A stretch of DNA of 64,000 nt from Lachnospiraceae bacterium UBA7143 (GTDB lineage Bacteria > Bacillota > Clostridia > Lachnospirales > Lachnospiraceae): positions 15,505 to 79,504 of the forward strand of contig DKWV01000003.1 of the NCBI GenBank assembly GCA_002491905.1, in the 5' to 3' direction. The translations under genes and the position numbers were made by a program. Positions 20,365 through 29,776 of the stretch are shown here, in pieces. Position 1 is the stretch's first letter. Each line of letters opens with the position of its first letter. The notes beneath the pieces are model-generated. The model had not been told where the DNA came from. It made no database searches and saw only the letters and a program-made list of their open reading frames with translations.

Positions 20365-20388
20365 GAGCCGGTTGTAAAAAACCGACTC
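20365..20388 (-). terminator. Rho-independent terminator after rarA
   Basis: GAGTCGGTT and AACCGGCTC (minus-strand reading) form a nine-pair stem with one G-T wobble and a short A/T loop, followed by TTTCTGTT. It lies between the rarA stop and the purA start. Confidence 0.75.
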
Positions 20389-20456
20389 CTGTTTCTTACT
20401 TTCTAATTATAAAGCAAAACACGCCCTAAATCAATCCTTTCGCAAATTTATACAAA

Positions 20457-21791
20457 TTATTCATTCTTTTTCGCCGCATGGGCCTTTTTCCATGCTTTGA
20501 TTTCCGCAAGCCGTTTTTTCAGGGCCTCCTCCTCGCCCATGCCCGCAGGCCGGTAATACTCCCTTCCTACAAGGGCATCCGGCAGGCACTGCATATTGGT
20601 CAGCTTCTCCTCCGTATCGTGGGCGTACTGGTAACCCTTGCCGTACTCCAAGTCTCTCATGAGCCCCGTGACCCCGTTTCGGATCACCAGAGGCACCGGT
20701 TCCGCCAGATCTTTGACGGCATCCTCCTTCGCCTCGTTGTAGGACACCTCCATAGCGTTTGACTTGGGCGCAAGGGCCACATATACCACCGCCTGCGTCA
20801 GATGCACATTACACTCCGGCATTCCCAGAAAGTGACATGCCTGATAGGCCGCCACCGCGATCTGCAAAGCCCGGGGATCTGCCAGTCCCACATCCTCGCT
20901 CGCGAAACGCACCACACGCCTCGCCACATAGAGCGGGTCCTCCCCTGCCTCCAGCATCCGGGCCAGCCAGTAGACCGCCGCGTCCGGATCGGAATTGCGC
21001 ATGGATTTATGTAAGGCGGAGATGAGATTGTAATGCTCCTCCCCCTTTTTGTCATACAGAAGAGACTTTCGCATGGTGCACTGCTCCAGCGTCTCCTTCG
21101 TCACCGTTACCGCGCCTTCCGCATCCATCTCCCCGTTTAACACCACCATCTCCAGGGTTGAAAGGGCGTTCCTGGCGTCGCCGTTTGCAAAAACGGCTAT
21201 CATTTCCAGCGTCTCATCATCGATATGCACCGTCTGGTTTCCGAAACCTCTCGCATCCGTCAGCGCATGCAACAAAAGCTCTTTGATCTCCTGCGTGGTT
21301 AGTGCCTGCAGCACAAACACCTTACAGCGGGATAAAAGAGCGCTGTTGATCTCAAAGGAAGGATTCTCTGTGGTCGCGCCGATCAGTATAATGCTCCCTT
21401 TCTCCACAAAAGGTAGAAAGGCATCCTGCTGCGCCTTGTTGAACCGATGTATCTCGTCCACAAACAGAATCGTCCGCACGCCGTACTGCCGGTTTTTCTC
21501 CGCCTGCTCCATAACGGTCCGTATCTCTTTAATACCGCTGGTCACTGCTGAAAAGTCGATAAAGGAAGACTTGGTCTTATTGGCAATGATCCTTGCCAGC
21601 GTGGTCTTGCCCACGCCGGGCGGCCCCCAGAAGATCATGGAGGAGATCTGGTCCTGCTCAATCAGTTTCCGTAAAACCTTGCCTTTCCCCAGCAGATGAC
21701 TCTGCCCCACATATTCCTCCAACGTGCCCGGCCGGAGCTTTGCCGCCAGAGGCTGTGGCATTTCCATGTCAAATAAAGATATCTGATCCAC
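20457..21791 (-). CDS. rarA: Replication-associated recombination protein A (444 aa)
   Basis: Clamp-loader-like AAA+ ATPase (RarA/MgsA/WRNIP1) that acts at stalled replication forks. It opens with PLAAKLRPGTLEEYVGQSHLLG, then Walker A GPPGVGKTTLA (about residues 56-66), Walker B LFVDEIHRFN, sensor 1 GATTENPSFEIN with the arginine finger region SRCKVF, and the C-terminal tetramerisation domain with RNSDPDAAVYWLARMLEAGE and YGKGYQYAHD. Length is typical. The bactofilin gene ends only five bases upstream, so the unit M23-like, bactofilin, rarA is probably one transcript. Confidence 0.96.
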   Translation of the reverse strand: MDQISLFDMEMPQPLAAKLRPGTLEEYVGQSHLLGKGKVLRKLIEQDQISSMIFWGPPGVGKTTLARIIANKTKSSFIDFSAVTSGIKEIRTVMEQAEKNRQYGVRTILFVDEIHRFNKAQQDAFLPFVEKGSIILIGATTENPSFEINSALLSRCKVFVLQALTTQEIKELLLHALTDARGFGNQTVHIDDETLEMIAVFANGDARNALSTLEMVVLNGEMDAEGAVTVTKETLEQCTMRKSLLYDKKGEEHYNLISALHKSMRNSDPDAAVYWLARMLEAGEDPLYVARRVVRFASEDVGLADPRALQIAVAAYQACHFLGMPECNVHLTQAVVYVALAPKSNAMEVSYNEAKEDAVKDLAEPVPLVIRNGVTGLMRDLEYGKGYQYAHDTEEKLTNMQCLPDALVGREYYRPAGMGEEEALKKRLAEIKAWKKAHAAKKNE

Positions 21792-21796
21792 GTTTT

Positions 21797-22279
21797 CTAT
21801 CTCTTATTCCACTTATTGCTGCCGCCATTGTTGTTGTCCTTTTTGGCGTCCTGCTCCTCCGGCTTCCGTTCTTCCACTTTTTCCGGTTCAGATGTGCCCG
21901 CAGAGGATTCCGGCAAAGGCGCAAGACCTTCCGCGTTCATAATACACTGTCCCTGGAATACGGCATTCTCATCCACAATCAGACTCTTCGTGCGGATATT
22001 GCCGATCACCTTACCGGTAGAAGCCACTTCGGTTCTGCCGCCGGAAGTAAGATCACCCTCCAGAGAACCGCCGATGATAATGCTGCTGCCCTTCGCGTTT
22101 CCCTTTACCTTACCGCTGGAGCTGATAATGAGCGCGCCCTCCGTCTCCACATCACCGTTCACGGTGCCTTCCACGCGGACAGCCTCCTTCGCCTGTATGT
22201 TGCCGTCCACCACCATATCAGCGCCTATGATACTGCTTATCTTTGCGTTAATCTGTTCTACTGACTTTTTCCCCAACAT
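21797..22279 (-). CDS. Bactofilin (160 aa)
   Basis: Cytoskeletal beta-helix polymer (DUF583). The core, about residues 12-115, shows the six-residue periodicity of glycine and short hydrophobics (IIGADMVVDGNIQAKEAV, GTVNGDVETEG, GSLEGDLTSGGRTEV). It is followed by a Pro/Glu/Lys-rich disordered tail ending NNNGGSNKWNKR. I chose ATG 22279, because GGGAGGAAG lies just upstream, over GTG or ATG codons further out that would overlap the upstream gene. The neighbour is a membrane protein with a degenerate LytM domain, the recurrent bactofilin/M23 pairing known from cell-shape and sporulation modules. A scaffold for envelope or septum architecture is the likely role. Confidence 0.93.
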   Translation of the reverse strand: MLGKKSVEQINAKISSIIGADMVVDGNIQAKEAVRVEGTVNGDVETEGALIISSSGKVKGNAKGSSIIIGGSLEGDLTSGGRTEVASTGKVIGNIRTKSLIVDENAVFQGQCIMNAEGLAPLPESSAGTSEPEKVEERKPEEQDAKKDNNNGGSNKWNKR

Positions 22280-22289
22280 AACTTCCTCC

Positions 22290-23060
22290 CTATCCTTTGA
22301 TTTCAATCATCTCAAGCGGATCTACATATTCATCATCCTTACGGATGCTGTACCCTGTCTCCGTGTTATCTTCGCCCACCAGAAAAAGTGCCACACCCTT
22401 CACAACCTGACTGCCCTCCTCCACAATGGGGCTGCCCAGGTTCCGATAAGTGGTGACATATCCGTTTCCATGATCGATTATCACGTAGCTTACCTCGCCT
22501 TCGGCTTCGCGGACCTCCTTGACCGTGCCCGGTGCGGTGGCCACAACCTTCGTTCCCTCCGCCGCAACGAAAATGAGCTCCTTCCAGTCCTTATTCGCCT
22601 CGACCTTCAGCTCGTTCTCTTCCTCTTCAGTCTCCTCTCCGCCGTTGTCCGCCGTCGTATCTTCTTCCTTAATCTGTGCCGCACCGCTCATGGGAAATCC
22701 TCTGGGAATGTAATTTTCCTCATGGGCCGCCACCAGCTCGTGCTCCTGCTCTTCCTTGCGGCTGAGTGTTTCCTCCAGGGACGAGATCTTTCCGGCAAGA
22801 CTTTCCTTCTCCGCCGTCAGCGTCTCGTTCTCCGCCTTCATCTGGACAATCTGCTCCAGCTGTCTGGCATTCCGCTCTATGTAGCCCCCCATTGTGATGG
22901 TCGTATAGACTGCATAGCAGATCACCGCCACAAACACCACAAAAGAAACTACCGCCAGCGCGCCTGTCTTAATGTGCATTCTCCGATAGTTCGCCGCGGG
23001 AGAATCGGAAGTTAAAATTATCGTATAAGTGATCTTTCTCTTGCGCAAATCTGTGCTCAT
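22290..23060 (-). CDS. Membrane protein with coiled coil and catalytically degenerate M23/LytM domain (256 aa)
   Basis: ATG 23060 sits behind a GGAGGTGA site. A basic N-terminus (residues 1-30) is followed by one membrane helix (about 33-55), a coiled coil (about 65-110), an acidic Glu/Asp-rich linker, and a C-terminal LytM-like fold (about 160-250) with VIIDHGNGYVTTYRNL and VVKGVALFLVG. In active M23 enzymes the YxHL and HxH motifs hold zinc. Here YxHL reads YRNL, and the HLHFEI position reads GYSIRK, so the zinc site is gone. Family knowledge: such pseudo-peptidases (SpoIIQ-like, EnvC-like) act as structural or activating partners. The adjacent bactofilin is the probable partner. Confidence 0.88.
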   Translation of the reverse strand: MSTDLRKRKITYTIILTSDSPAANYRRMHIKTGALAVVSFVVFVAVICYAVYTTITMGGYIERNARQLEQIVQMKAENETLTAEKESLAGKISSLEETLSRKEEQEHELVAAHEENYIPRGFPMSGAAQIKEEDTTADNGGEETEEEENELKVEANKDWKELIFVAAEGTKVVATAPGTVKEVREAEGEVSYVIIDHGNGYVTTYRNLGSPIVEEGSQVVKGVALFLVGEDNTETGYSIRKDDEYVDPLEMIEIKG

Positions 23061-23134
23061 AAATAAGGTCACCTCCACTCATCCTTTTTATTTTATCACA
23101 TATTGCGCAAGAAAGACATAGTATTTTTTTAATA

Positions 23135-23160
23135 GTTCAGCCAGAAAGCGTGAGCTGAAC
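23135..23160. repeat. Inverted repeat GTTCAGC/GCTGAAC
   Basis: Seven-base perfect arms with a 12-base loop lie between the metal ATPase stop and the M23-like gene start. There is no T-run in the direction of the ATPase gene, so it is not a convincing terminator for it. Confidence 0.35.
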
Positions 23161-23170
23161 GCTGTCTGCA

Positions 23171-25042
23171 TTACATCCGCCCAACCGCAAGTGCCCGCGT
23201 CGCGTTGATCACCGCCAGAACCATAACCCCCACATCCGCAAAAATCGCCCACCACATGCCAACTACGCCCACGGCTCCCAAAGCTAAGCAGACCAGCTTC
23301 ACTGCCAGCGCAAAGACGATATTTTCATGGACAATCCTTAACGTTTTTCTGGAAATCTGCATGGCCAGCGCAATCTTTGCCGGGTCGTCATCCATCAGCA
23401 CAATATCCGCCGCCTCGATCGCCGCATCGGAGCCGAGCGCCCCCATAGCTATCCCTAAATCCGCCCGGGAAAGCACCGGCGCGTCGTTGATGCCGTCCCC
23501 CACAAAGGCCAGCTTTTCCTTCCCTTCCTTCGACGCGAGAAGCCTTTCCACCTCCGTCACCTTATCCGCGGGCAAAAGCTCGCTTCTCACCTCGTCCACG
23601 CCAAGTTCTTCCGCTACCGCGTCCGCTGCCTGTTTGGCATCGCCGGTTAACATAACTATTTTCCGTACCCCGGCTTTCTTCAGCGCCGAAAGCGCTTCCT
23701 TCGCGCCCGGCTTCACCACGTCGGAGATCAGAATACTCCCGGCATAAGCGCCGTCCACCGCCACATACACCTGTGTCCCAATCCCGGAAATCTCCTCCGG
23801 CACAATCTGCAGCCGCTCCATCAGCCTGCGGTTGCCCGCCGCCACCGGCCGGCCGTCCACACAGGCGCGGATCCCGTGACCACTGATCTCCTCCACATCC
23901 TTCACGCGGCCCGTGTCAATCTCCTTCCCGTATGCCTCCCGCAGACTTTTGCTGATAGGATGGCTGGAATAACTCTCCGCGCAGGCCGCGTACTCAATCA
24001 GCGCCTCCTCCGAAAACCCTTCCGCCGCTTTCATGCGGGTCACCTCAAAGACGCCCTTTGTCAGCGTTCCCGTCTTATCGCACACCACGTATTTCGTCTC
24101 GGAGAGCGCCTCCAGATAGTTGGAACCCTTCACCAGAATGCCTTTGGCGGAGGCCCCGCCGATTCCTCCGAAAAAGCTCAATGGAATAGAAATTACCAGA
24201 GCGCAGGGACAGCTTATGACCAGAGTTGTCAGTGCCCTTGTCACCCACCTTGTCCACTGTGCCTCATATCCCAAAACAAAGTTTAACAGGGGAGGCAGAA
24301 CCGCCAGCGCCAGCGCGCCGTAACAGACCGTCGGCGTATAGTATCTGGCGAACCGGGTAATAAAATTCTCGGAGCGGGACTTTTTCATGCTGGAATTTTC
24401 CACCAGTTCCAAAATTTTGGAAACCGTAGATTCCCCGAACTCCTTTGTTGTGCGGACTTTCAAAACGCCCGACATGTTCACGCTTCCGCTGATGACCTGA
24501 TCGCCCACACCCACCTGTCTTGGCAGGCTCTCCCCTGTCAGCGCACTGGTGTTTAAGGACGTCTCTCCCTCTTCCACCACGCCGTCGATAGGCACCTTCT
24601 CTCCGGGCATTACGGTAATGACCGTACCGATCTCCACTTCGTCCGGGTCAACCTGCTCCATATGCCCCTCCACCTCTATGTTGGCGTAGTCCGGGCGGAT
24701 GTCCATAAGCTTCGCAATGTTTCCCCTGCTCTTTCCCACCGCGTAGCTCTGGAAAAGCTCGCCGATCTGGTAAAAGAGCATAACCGCCACGCCTTCCGTA
24801 TATTCCCCCAGAAGGATGGCTCCCACGGTGGCCACCGCCATCAGGAAATTCTCATCGAAAACTTCCCCGTGGATCACACCCAGAAACGCTTTCCGCAGAA
24901 TGTCATACCCGATCACCAGATAAGGAACCATAAAAAACGCAAACCGCAGATACGGATTCCGAATCGGCGCAAAAAGCAGGCCAACCACAAGAACTGCGGC
25001 AATCAAAATTCTGATTAAAACCTTTTTCTGTTTTCTCGTCAT
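23171..25042 (-). CDS. Heavy-metal P1B-type ATPase (623 aa), Zn/Cd/Pb-class
   Basis: ATP-driven metal exporter of the cytoplasmic membrane. ATG 25042 follows GGGGGAAAGAG; upstream codons lack a site. It shows the CPC transmembrane motif (SCPCALVIS), TGES phosphatase loop (LTGESLPRQ), phosphorylation site DKTGTLT, the HP motif in SSHPISKSL, TGDA and GDGINDAP. There is no N-terminal CxxC metal-binding domain; the protein begins directly with membrane helices, which makes it shorter than most CadA/ZntA. CPC plus this architecture favours Zn/Cd/Pb or Co over copper. The CDF transporter next door on the same strand supports divalent-metal homeostasis. No ArsR-type repressor is adjacent. Confidence 0.93.
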   Translation of the reverse strand: MTRKQKKVLIRILIAAVLVVGLLFAPIRNPYLRFAFFMVPYLVIGYDILRKAFLGVIHGEVFDENFLMAVATVGAILLGEYTEGVAVMLFYQIGELFQSYAVGKSRGNIAKLMDIRPDYANIEVEGHMEQVDPDEVEIGTVITVMPGEKVPIDGVVEEGETSLNTSALTGESLPRQVGVGDQVISGSVNMSGVLKVRTTKEFGESTVSKILELVENSSMKKSRSENFITRFARYYTPTVCYGALALAVLPPLLNFVLGYEAQWTRWVTRALTTLVISCPCALVISIPLSFFGGIGGASAKGILVKGSNYLEALSETKYVVCDKTGTLTKGVFEVTRMKAAEGFSEEALIEYAACAESYSSHPISKSLREAYGKEIDTGRVKDVEEISGHGIRACVDGRPVAAGNRRLMERLQIVPEEISGIGTQVYVAVDGAYAGSILISDVVKPGAKEALSALKKAGVRKIVMLTGDAKQAADAVAEELGVDEVRSELLPADKVTEVERLLASKEGKEKLAFVGDGINDAPVLSRADLGIAMGALGSDAAIEAADIVLMDDDPAKIALAMQISRKTLRIVHENIVFALAVKLVCLALGAVGVVGMWWAIFADVGVMVLAVINATRALAVGRM

Positions 25043-25148
25043 CTCTCTTTCCCCCTGCTCAATAAATTTCCTTATATGAACATTCAAACATATATTCATT
25101 CGTTTGTCAAGGGAATTTTAAAGGACAACATCAGCCTGCAATTTTGCT

Positions 25149-26036
25149 TTACTTCTCCCCCGGATTCACATGCACCATGATATGCTTCACCTTGGGGAAG
25201 TTCTTCTCAATGGAATCATGCACCCGCTCCGCCGTCGCGTGGGCACGCTTAAGCGTCTCCTCACCGTCGGCCCGGATCTCGATATCCACATAGATTTTAT
25301 TGCCGAACACTCTGGTATGCAGAAGATCCACGCCGAGCACACCCTCTTGCGCCGCCGCGCATTCCTTGAGCGCGCTTTCCGTCTCCTCGTCACACGCTTT
25401 ATCTACCATCTTATCCACCGCGTCCATAAAGATGTCATAGGCCGCCTTCCCAATAAAAAAGCAGATCACCAGACTGGCAATCGGATCCAGAATCGGAAAT
25501 CCCATTCTCGCTCCGGCGATACCGATCAGGGCCCCCACCGAAGAGAGCGCATCGGAACGGTGATGCCATGCGTCCGCCATCAGCGCACCCGAATCAATCC
25601 GTTTGGCATGTACTCTTGTGTACTGATACATTGCCTCCTTCACAACTATGGAGACAACCGCCGCCACAAGCGCAAGCATGCCCGGCGCAGACATAGACGC
25701 AACACTGCCTCCTGCAATCTTTCTGACAGCGGAATATCCGATCCCCAATCCCGTAGCCGCAAGAATTGTGGCAAGCACAATAGCCGCCACACATTCCAGC
25801 CGCTCATGCCCGTAAGGATGGTTTTTATCCGAATCCTTCCTGGAAATGCGGATGCCTATGATAACCACAATGGTACTGAACACGTCCGATGCCGAGTGAA
25901 CCGCATCGGAGATCATTGCACCCGAATCAGCCAGCACACCTGCCAAAAGCTTAAACACAGTCAGTGCGGCATTCGCGATCATACTTACCGCCGAAACACG
26001 CATCGCAACGCGCTCAAACTCCTCTTCCCTTTTCAT
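25149..26036 (-). CDS. Cation diffusion facilitator transporter (295 aa)
   Basis: Proton-coupled efflux of divalent metals (Zn, Fe, Mn or Co) across the membrane. Six helices occupy about residues 12-205. Helix 2 has SDAVHSASDVFST and helix 5 has ADAWHHRSDAL, the DxxHD-like and HxxxD metal sites; the first site reads D-A-V-H-S-A-S-D. The C-terminal cytoplasmic ferredoxin-like domain (about 210-290) ends with VKHIMVHVNP. ATG 26036 has GGGGAGATA upstream, so I preferred it to an in-frame start 72 bases earlier. It precedes the P1B ATPase gene by about 106 bases. A shared transcript is plausible but not proven. Confidence 0.92.
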   Translation of the reverse strand: MKREEEFERVAMRVSAVSMIANAALTVFKLLAGVLADSGAMISDAVHSASDVFSTIVVIIGIRISRKDSDKNHPYGHERLECVAAIVLATILAATGLGIGYSAVRKIAGGSVASMSAPGMLALVAAVVSIVVKEAMYQYTRVHAKRIDSGALMADAWHHRSDALSSVGALIGIAGARMGFPILDPIASLVICFFIGKAAYDIFMDAVDKMVDKACDEETESALKECAAAQEGVLGVDLLHTRVFGNKIYVDIEIRADGEETLKRAHATAERVHDSIEKNFPKVKHIMVHVNPGEK

Positions 26037-26141
26037 CACTATCTCCCCTTTATTTCTATCCATAAACAGGTTTCTTTCTAATCTATCACATCTTCCCGGT
26101 CCGCGCAATATATTTTATCGTTTTACTATATAATAAAAATC

Positions 26142-26174
26142 GGCGGTTCGTTTAAACTAACTTATCGAACCGCC
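26142..26174 (-). terminator. Rho-independent terminator after purB
   Basis: GGCGGTTCG and CGAACCGCC are perfect nine-base arms. In the minus direction they are followed by GATTTTTATT. The hairpin separates purB from the CDF gene. Confidence 0.88.
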
Positions 26175-26225
26175 TTACATCCCCACTGATTCTCTTTCTA
26201 AAATCAAAGCCTGTTCTCAGGACAA

Positions 26226-27677
26226 TCACACGTTGATTTCCGCCTTCACTCCCAGAAGCTCCTTATTCTCCTCGAGAATCGGAGCGACCACTTCTTTTAA
26301 GAACTTCTCCACCTGTAAAGGCGCACGCCCCACATAGTGAGAGGGCTCCATAGTCTTCTGCAGATCCTCCAGACTCATATTAAAGGCGGGATCCGCCGCA
26401 ATCAGCTCTAAAAGGTTATTTTCCTTCCCCTCTCTCTTCACATTGGCTCCCGCAATCATGGAAAGTTCCCTGATCTTCTCGTGCAGCTCCTGCCTGTTGC
26501 CGCCATTCTTTACAGCGTCCATCATGATATTCTCCGTCGCCATAAAGGGCAGCTCGCTCATCAGGCGCTTTGTTATCACCTTATCGTACACCACCAGACC
26601 GTCCACCACGTTCAGGCACAGATCCAGGATCCCGTCCACGGCCAGAAATGCCTCGGGAATGGACAGACGCTTATTCGCCGAATCGTCCAGCGTCCGCTCA
26701 AACCACTGCACGGAGGAAGTGACCGCCGGATTTAGGGCATCCACCATCACAAACCGGGCAAGGGAGGCAATGCGCTCGCTGCGCATGGGGTTTCTCTTGT
26801 AGGCCATCGCCGAGGAACCGATCTGGCTCTTCTCGAAAGGCTCCTCCACCTCCTTTAAATGCTGGAGCAGGCGGATGTCATTGGACATCTTGTGGGCGGA
26901 TGCCGCGATGCCCGCCAGCACATTGCAGACTCTGGTGTCCACCTTGCGGGAGTAAGTCTGCCCGGACACCGGGTAGCACTTCTCAAATCCCATCTTCTCC
27001 GCAATCATGGGATCGATTTTATCAATGGTTTCCTGATCGCCGTCAAAAAGCTCCTGAAAGGATGCCTGCGTGCCCGTGGTTCCCTTGGAACCCAAAAGTT
27101 TCAGACTCCCCAGCACATAGTTAAGATCCTCCAGATCCATACAGAATTCCTGCGCCCAGAGGGTCGCCCGCTTACCGACGGTGGTGGGCTGGGCCGGCTG
27201 GAAATGGGTAAAGGCCAGCGTCGGCAGCTCCTTATATTCGTCCGCAAACTTCGCGAGCTCGGCAATCACGTTCACCAGTTTCTTTTTCACAAGGCGCAGC
27301 GCCTCGCGCATCACGATAATGTCCGTGTTGTCGCCCACATAGCAGGAGGTGGCTCCCAGATGGATGATGCCCGCCGCCTTGGGGCACTGCTGCCCATAGG
27401 CATAGACATGGCTCATCACGTCGTGGCGCACTTCCCTCTCCCTCGCCTTCGCCACATCGTAGTTGATATCTTCCGCATGTTCTTTCAGTTCGTCGATCTG
27501 CTCCTGTGTAATCACGGGCTTTCCGTTCTGGGAAAGCCCCAGCTCCATCTCCGTCTCCGCCAGCGCGATCCACAGCCGCCGCCATGTCCGAAACTTCATA
27601 TCCGGGGAAAAAATGTACTGCATTTCGCTGCTCGCGTAACGCTCCGACAGGGGACTTACATACTTATCTGTACTCAT
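26226..27677 (-). CDS. purB: Adenylosuccinate lyase (483 aa)
   Basis: Fumarase/aspartase-superfamily enzyme that cleaves SAICAR and adenylosuccinate in purine synthesis. Visible: N-terminal SPLSERYASSEM, HLGATSCYVGDNTD (catalytic His region), FTHFQPAQPTTVGKRATLW, and the mobile signature loop GSSAMAYKRNPMRSERI (about residues 297-313) with the catalytic Ser. At 483 residues it belongs to the longer clostridial/eukaryote-like form. Downstream is a strong terminator. The membrane coiled-coil gene ends 28 bases upstream on the same strand, so purB may be read through from the DUF5716/DUF5717 block. Confidence 0.96.
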   Translation of the reverse strand: MSTDKYVSPLSERYASSEMQYIFSPDMKFRTWRRLWIALAETEMELGLSQNGKPVITQEQIDELKEHAEDINYDVAKAREREVRHDVMSHVYAYGQQCPKAAGIIHLGATSCYVGDNTDIIVMREALRLVKKKLVNVIAELAKFADEYKELPTLAFTHFQPAQPTTVGKRATLWAQEFCMDLEDLNYVLGSLKLLGSKGTTGTQASFQELFDGDQETIDKIDPMIAEKMGFEKCYPVSGQTYSRKVDTRVCNVLAGIAASAHKMSNDIRLLQHLKEVEEPFEKSQIGSSAMAYKRNPMRSERIASLARFVMVDALNPAVTSSVQWFERTLDDSANKRLSIPEAFLAVDGILDLCLNVVDGLVVYDKVITKRLMSELPFMATENIMMDAVKNGGNRQELHEKIRELSMIAGANVKREGKENNLLELIAADPAFNMSLEDLQKTMEPSHYVGRAPLQVEKFLKEVVAPILEENKELLGVKAEINV

Positions 27678-27705
27678 ATTCTATCTTTCCTTTCTCTGTT
27701 TATGA

Positions 27706-28887
27706 TCAGGAATTGAACTTCTGCTCGTATTCCTCAACCGTCTTCATAATCTCTTTCGCATACTTCGGATAACGCTCCACCAGAGCCTTGATATCCCTCT
27801 GGGAGGTACCCGCCACCACATCCCTGTTATAGTCCATACGACGCCTTAAAGACTGCCTGCGGATAATCAGGTTGTGCCGGATCTCCACCATTTCCTTGGG
27901 ATCCAGAATGGCCTCCGTCTGATGCAGCCAGATCGCCGGATCCTGTATCTGATAACACTTTAAAATCTGCAGAAGTTCCTGCTCGTTGTAATCCAGGTCA
28001 AGCTCCGCCCTGCGGAATTTCTCCCGCTCCTCCTTCTCAATCTTGTAGTTCTCCCACATTTCAGTCAGTTCCTTCGCGCTGTTCACGCCGTACTTCATAT
28101 GCAGATATTCGAGAAGGTTGGTGTTGTTCACATAGCGGATCTTCACTTTATTCTGCAGAAGAATAATCTTGTTAATCCCTGTCTCCACGCGTTTCAGCTC
28201 CCGTCTTGCGTCCATGTGCTTCACATAGATCAGCGTAATCACCACCGCTCCCACGCCGGCCGTGAGCAGATAACCCAGCTTCGTGTCCATATCCAGAAAG
28301 AACTGCAGGAACAAAAGCAGAAGCACGCACAGTCCCAGAGCCGTCACACAGATAACCGTCATGCCCTTTGTATCCGAAATCACCCGCATCACTTCGCTCT
28401 TGCGGTAAAGATAGGCATGCCGCTCCCCGTCCAGACGGCTTAAATCCTTGCGGATCAGCTCCTGATAGTTTTCCGCGTCGGTGATCTTCGTAAAGGCCTC
28501 CTCCATCTGGTCTTCCATGCGCTCCACCATACGGTACTTTTCATCCGTAATCCGATGGGGCCGCCCCATAAAGTCCGTCTTTCTCTCCTGTAAGAGGGAC
28601 ACCCGCTTCGCACAGTCCTTGAGCTGTTCGCTCTCCTCCGGCGGAAGAGCCTCGATCTCCTCCATGTCCTTCAGATAGGAGGTGACCATGTTGTACTCAA
28701 AGTTCAGGTTCTCCAACTCTTTCGTGGCGTCTGCCATCTTCTCGAGGCAGTTTTTCACATAGTCGTCTCTCTGCTCTTTATTGTCAAAGTCTATCTCCCG
28801 CTGGGACTCCTCCTCTTCCCACTCTTCCCCGTCATAGTCGTCGTAGCTCCTGCGGAATCTTTCAAGCAGTCTCTTAATAAAGCCCAT
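27706..28887 (-). CDS. Coiled-coil protein with central membrane hairpin (393 aa), last gene of the DUF5717 block
   Basis: I do not recognise a named family. Residues 1-30 are basic then strongly acidic (YDDYDGEEWEEEESQ). About 40-175 and 245-320 are long charged helices with heptad character. Two hydrophobic helices sit at about 182-202 (VICVTALGLCVLLLLFLQFF) and 208-228. The C-terminus ends in a helical region with RRQSLRRRMDYNRDVVAGTSQRD. The topology suggests both large helical arms are cytoplasmic, like a membrane-anchored spacer or scaffold. It begins 18 bases after the TPR gene stop, so it is tightly coupled to the upstream block. Confidence 0.85.
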   Translation of the reverse strand: MGFIKRLLERFRRSYDDYDGEEWEEEESQREIDFDNKEQRDDYVKNCLEKMADATKELENLNFEYNMVTSYLKDMEEIEALPPEESEQLKDCAKRVSLLQERKTDFMGRPHRITDEKYRMVERMEDQMEEAFTKITDAENYQELIRKDLSRLDGERHAYLYRKSEVMRVISDTKGMTVICVTALGLCVLLLLFLQFFLDMDTKLGYLLTAGVGAVVITLIYVKHMDARRELKRVETGINKIILLQNKVKIRYVNNTNLLEYLHMKYGVNSAKELTEMWENYKIEKEEREKFRRAELDLDYNEQELLQILKCYQIQDPAIWLHQTEAILDPKEMVEIRHNLIIRRQSLRRRMDYNRDVVAGTSQRDIKALVERYPKYAKEIMKTVEEYEQKFNS

Positions 28888-28905
28888 CTTTCTCCTCCAC
28901 GTCGT

Positions 28906-29754
28906 CTATCGCATGCTCCTGCGGTATTTTTCTTTCAACCCCGCCGTCAGTTTCCCGAGCTCTTCATAATAAGGTGTGGAGCTGCCAAGCGCCCCCGCGC
29001 CTTCCTCCTTCATCACCTGATAGGTGACAAGCATCCTGTTCTCATCCGTCCCCTCGAAAGACCCCTGCGCCCGCTTCACCGTCCGCTCCACCTCGAGGGA
29101 CAGTTCGTGGAACTCAGGATGCGCCGCAATATAATCAATATATGCGTTCTCCCGCTGCCCCATACGCAGCGCGGCCAGATACATCTTAAGCCCCTCTTTC
29201 TTCCCGTCGGTCGTATAAGATTTCATGAACCATTCGGCCGCCTGTCCGTAGAGAAACATGCCCGCGCAGGCCACTCCCATATTATGGTACAGTCTCGCCA
29301 GAAGAAGCTTCTCATTCCCCGGCACCTCGCCGGCCAGGCTCTGGTACTGCTGCAGAGCTGCCAGATACCGCTTTTCCCCGAGAAGATAATCGGCCTTTGC
29401 CTTCTGCCTCTCATAAGGGCTCAGTCCCTCATTACCCCTCACGGTCTCCTCCGTGCGCGAAATAACGTCTGCAGGATAAATATTCACATACTCTAAAACC
29501 GCACCCACATAGGCCGCCGTGGAACCACGCCGGTTTAGCAGCGCATCCAGCGTATGGGCAAGATCGCTTAATCCGCACTCCGTCTCGAGCCATCTGACCA
29601 TGTCCCGCTGCATGATTTCCGCATCGAGAAGCTCCGCCCTGTCCACAAAGAGGAAACAGAGTTCCTCCACCGAGTATAGGTTTACATAAAACCTTTCCAT
29701 ATAATAGGGGTTTTCCGCCCGCCTGCCTGTCGCCAGAATCATCTGCCCGCTCAT
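28906..29754 (-). CDS. TPR-like protein (282 aa) of the DUF5717 block
   Basis: Soluble, all-helical protein. An N-terminal region (about residues 1-110) begins MSGQMILATGRRAENPYY and contains SVEELCFLFVDRAELLD. Around 140-215 helix pairs resemble tetratricopeptide repeats (YLLGEKRYLAALQQYQSLA, ARLYHNMGVACAGMFLYGQA, GLKMYLAALRMGQ). The function is not known to me, but TPRs are protein-protein scaffolds. ATG 29754 has AAGGA upstream and lies 22 bases after the DUF5716 stop. One GTTTACATAA motif falls inside the gene (29680-29689). Its place between an Hsp70-like protein and a membrane coiled coil suggests an adaptor role. Confidence 0.85.
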   Translation of the reverse strand: MSGQMILATGRRAENPYYMERFYVNLYSVEELCFLFVDRAELLDAEIMQRDMVRWLETECGLSDLAHTLDALLNRRGSTAAYVGAVLEYVNIYPADVISRTEETVRGNEGLSPYERQKAKADYLLGEKRYLAALQQYQSLAGEVPGNEKLLLARLYHNMGVACAGMFLYGQAAEWFMKSYTTDGKKEGLKMYLAALRMGQRENAYIDYIAAHPEFHELSLEVERTVKRAQGSFEGTDENRMLVTYQVMKEEGAGALGSSTPYYEELGKLTAGLKEKYRRSMR

Positions 29755-29776
29755 CTTTTCCTTCGTCCCTCAACGT

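Noticed and set aside
23078..23078. GTG start six codons upstream for the M23-like gene
   Set aside because: Its codons overlap the GGAGGTGA ribosome site that properly serves ATG 23060.
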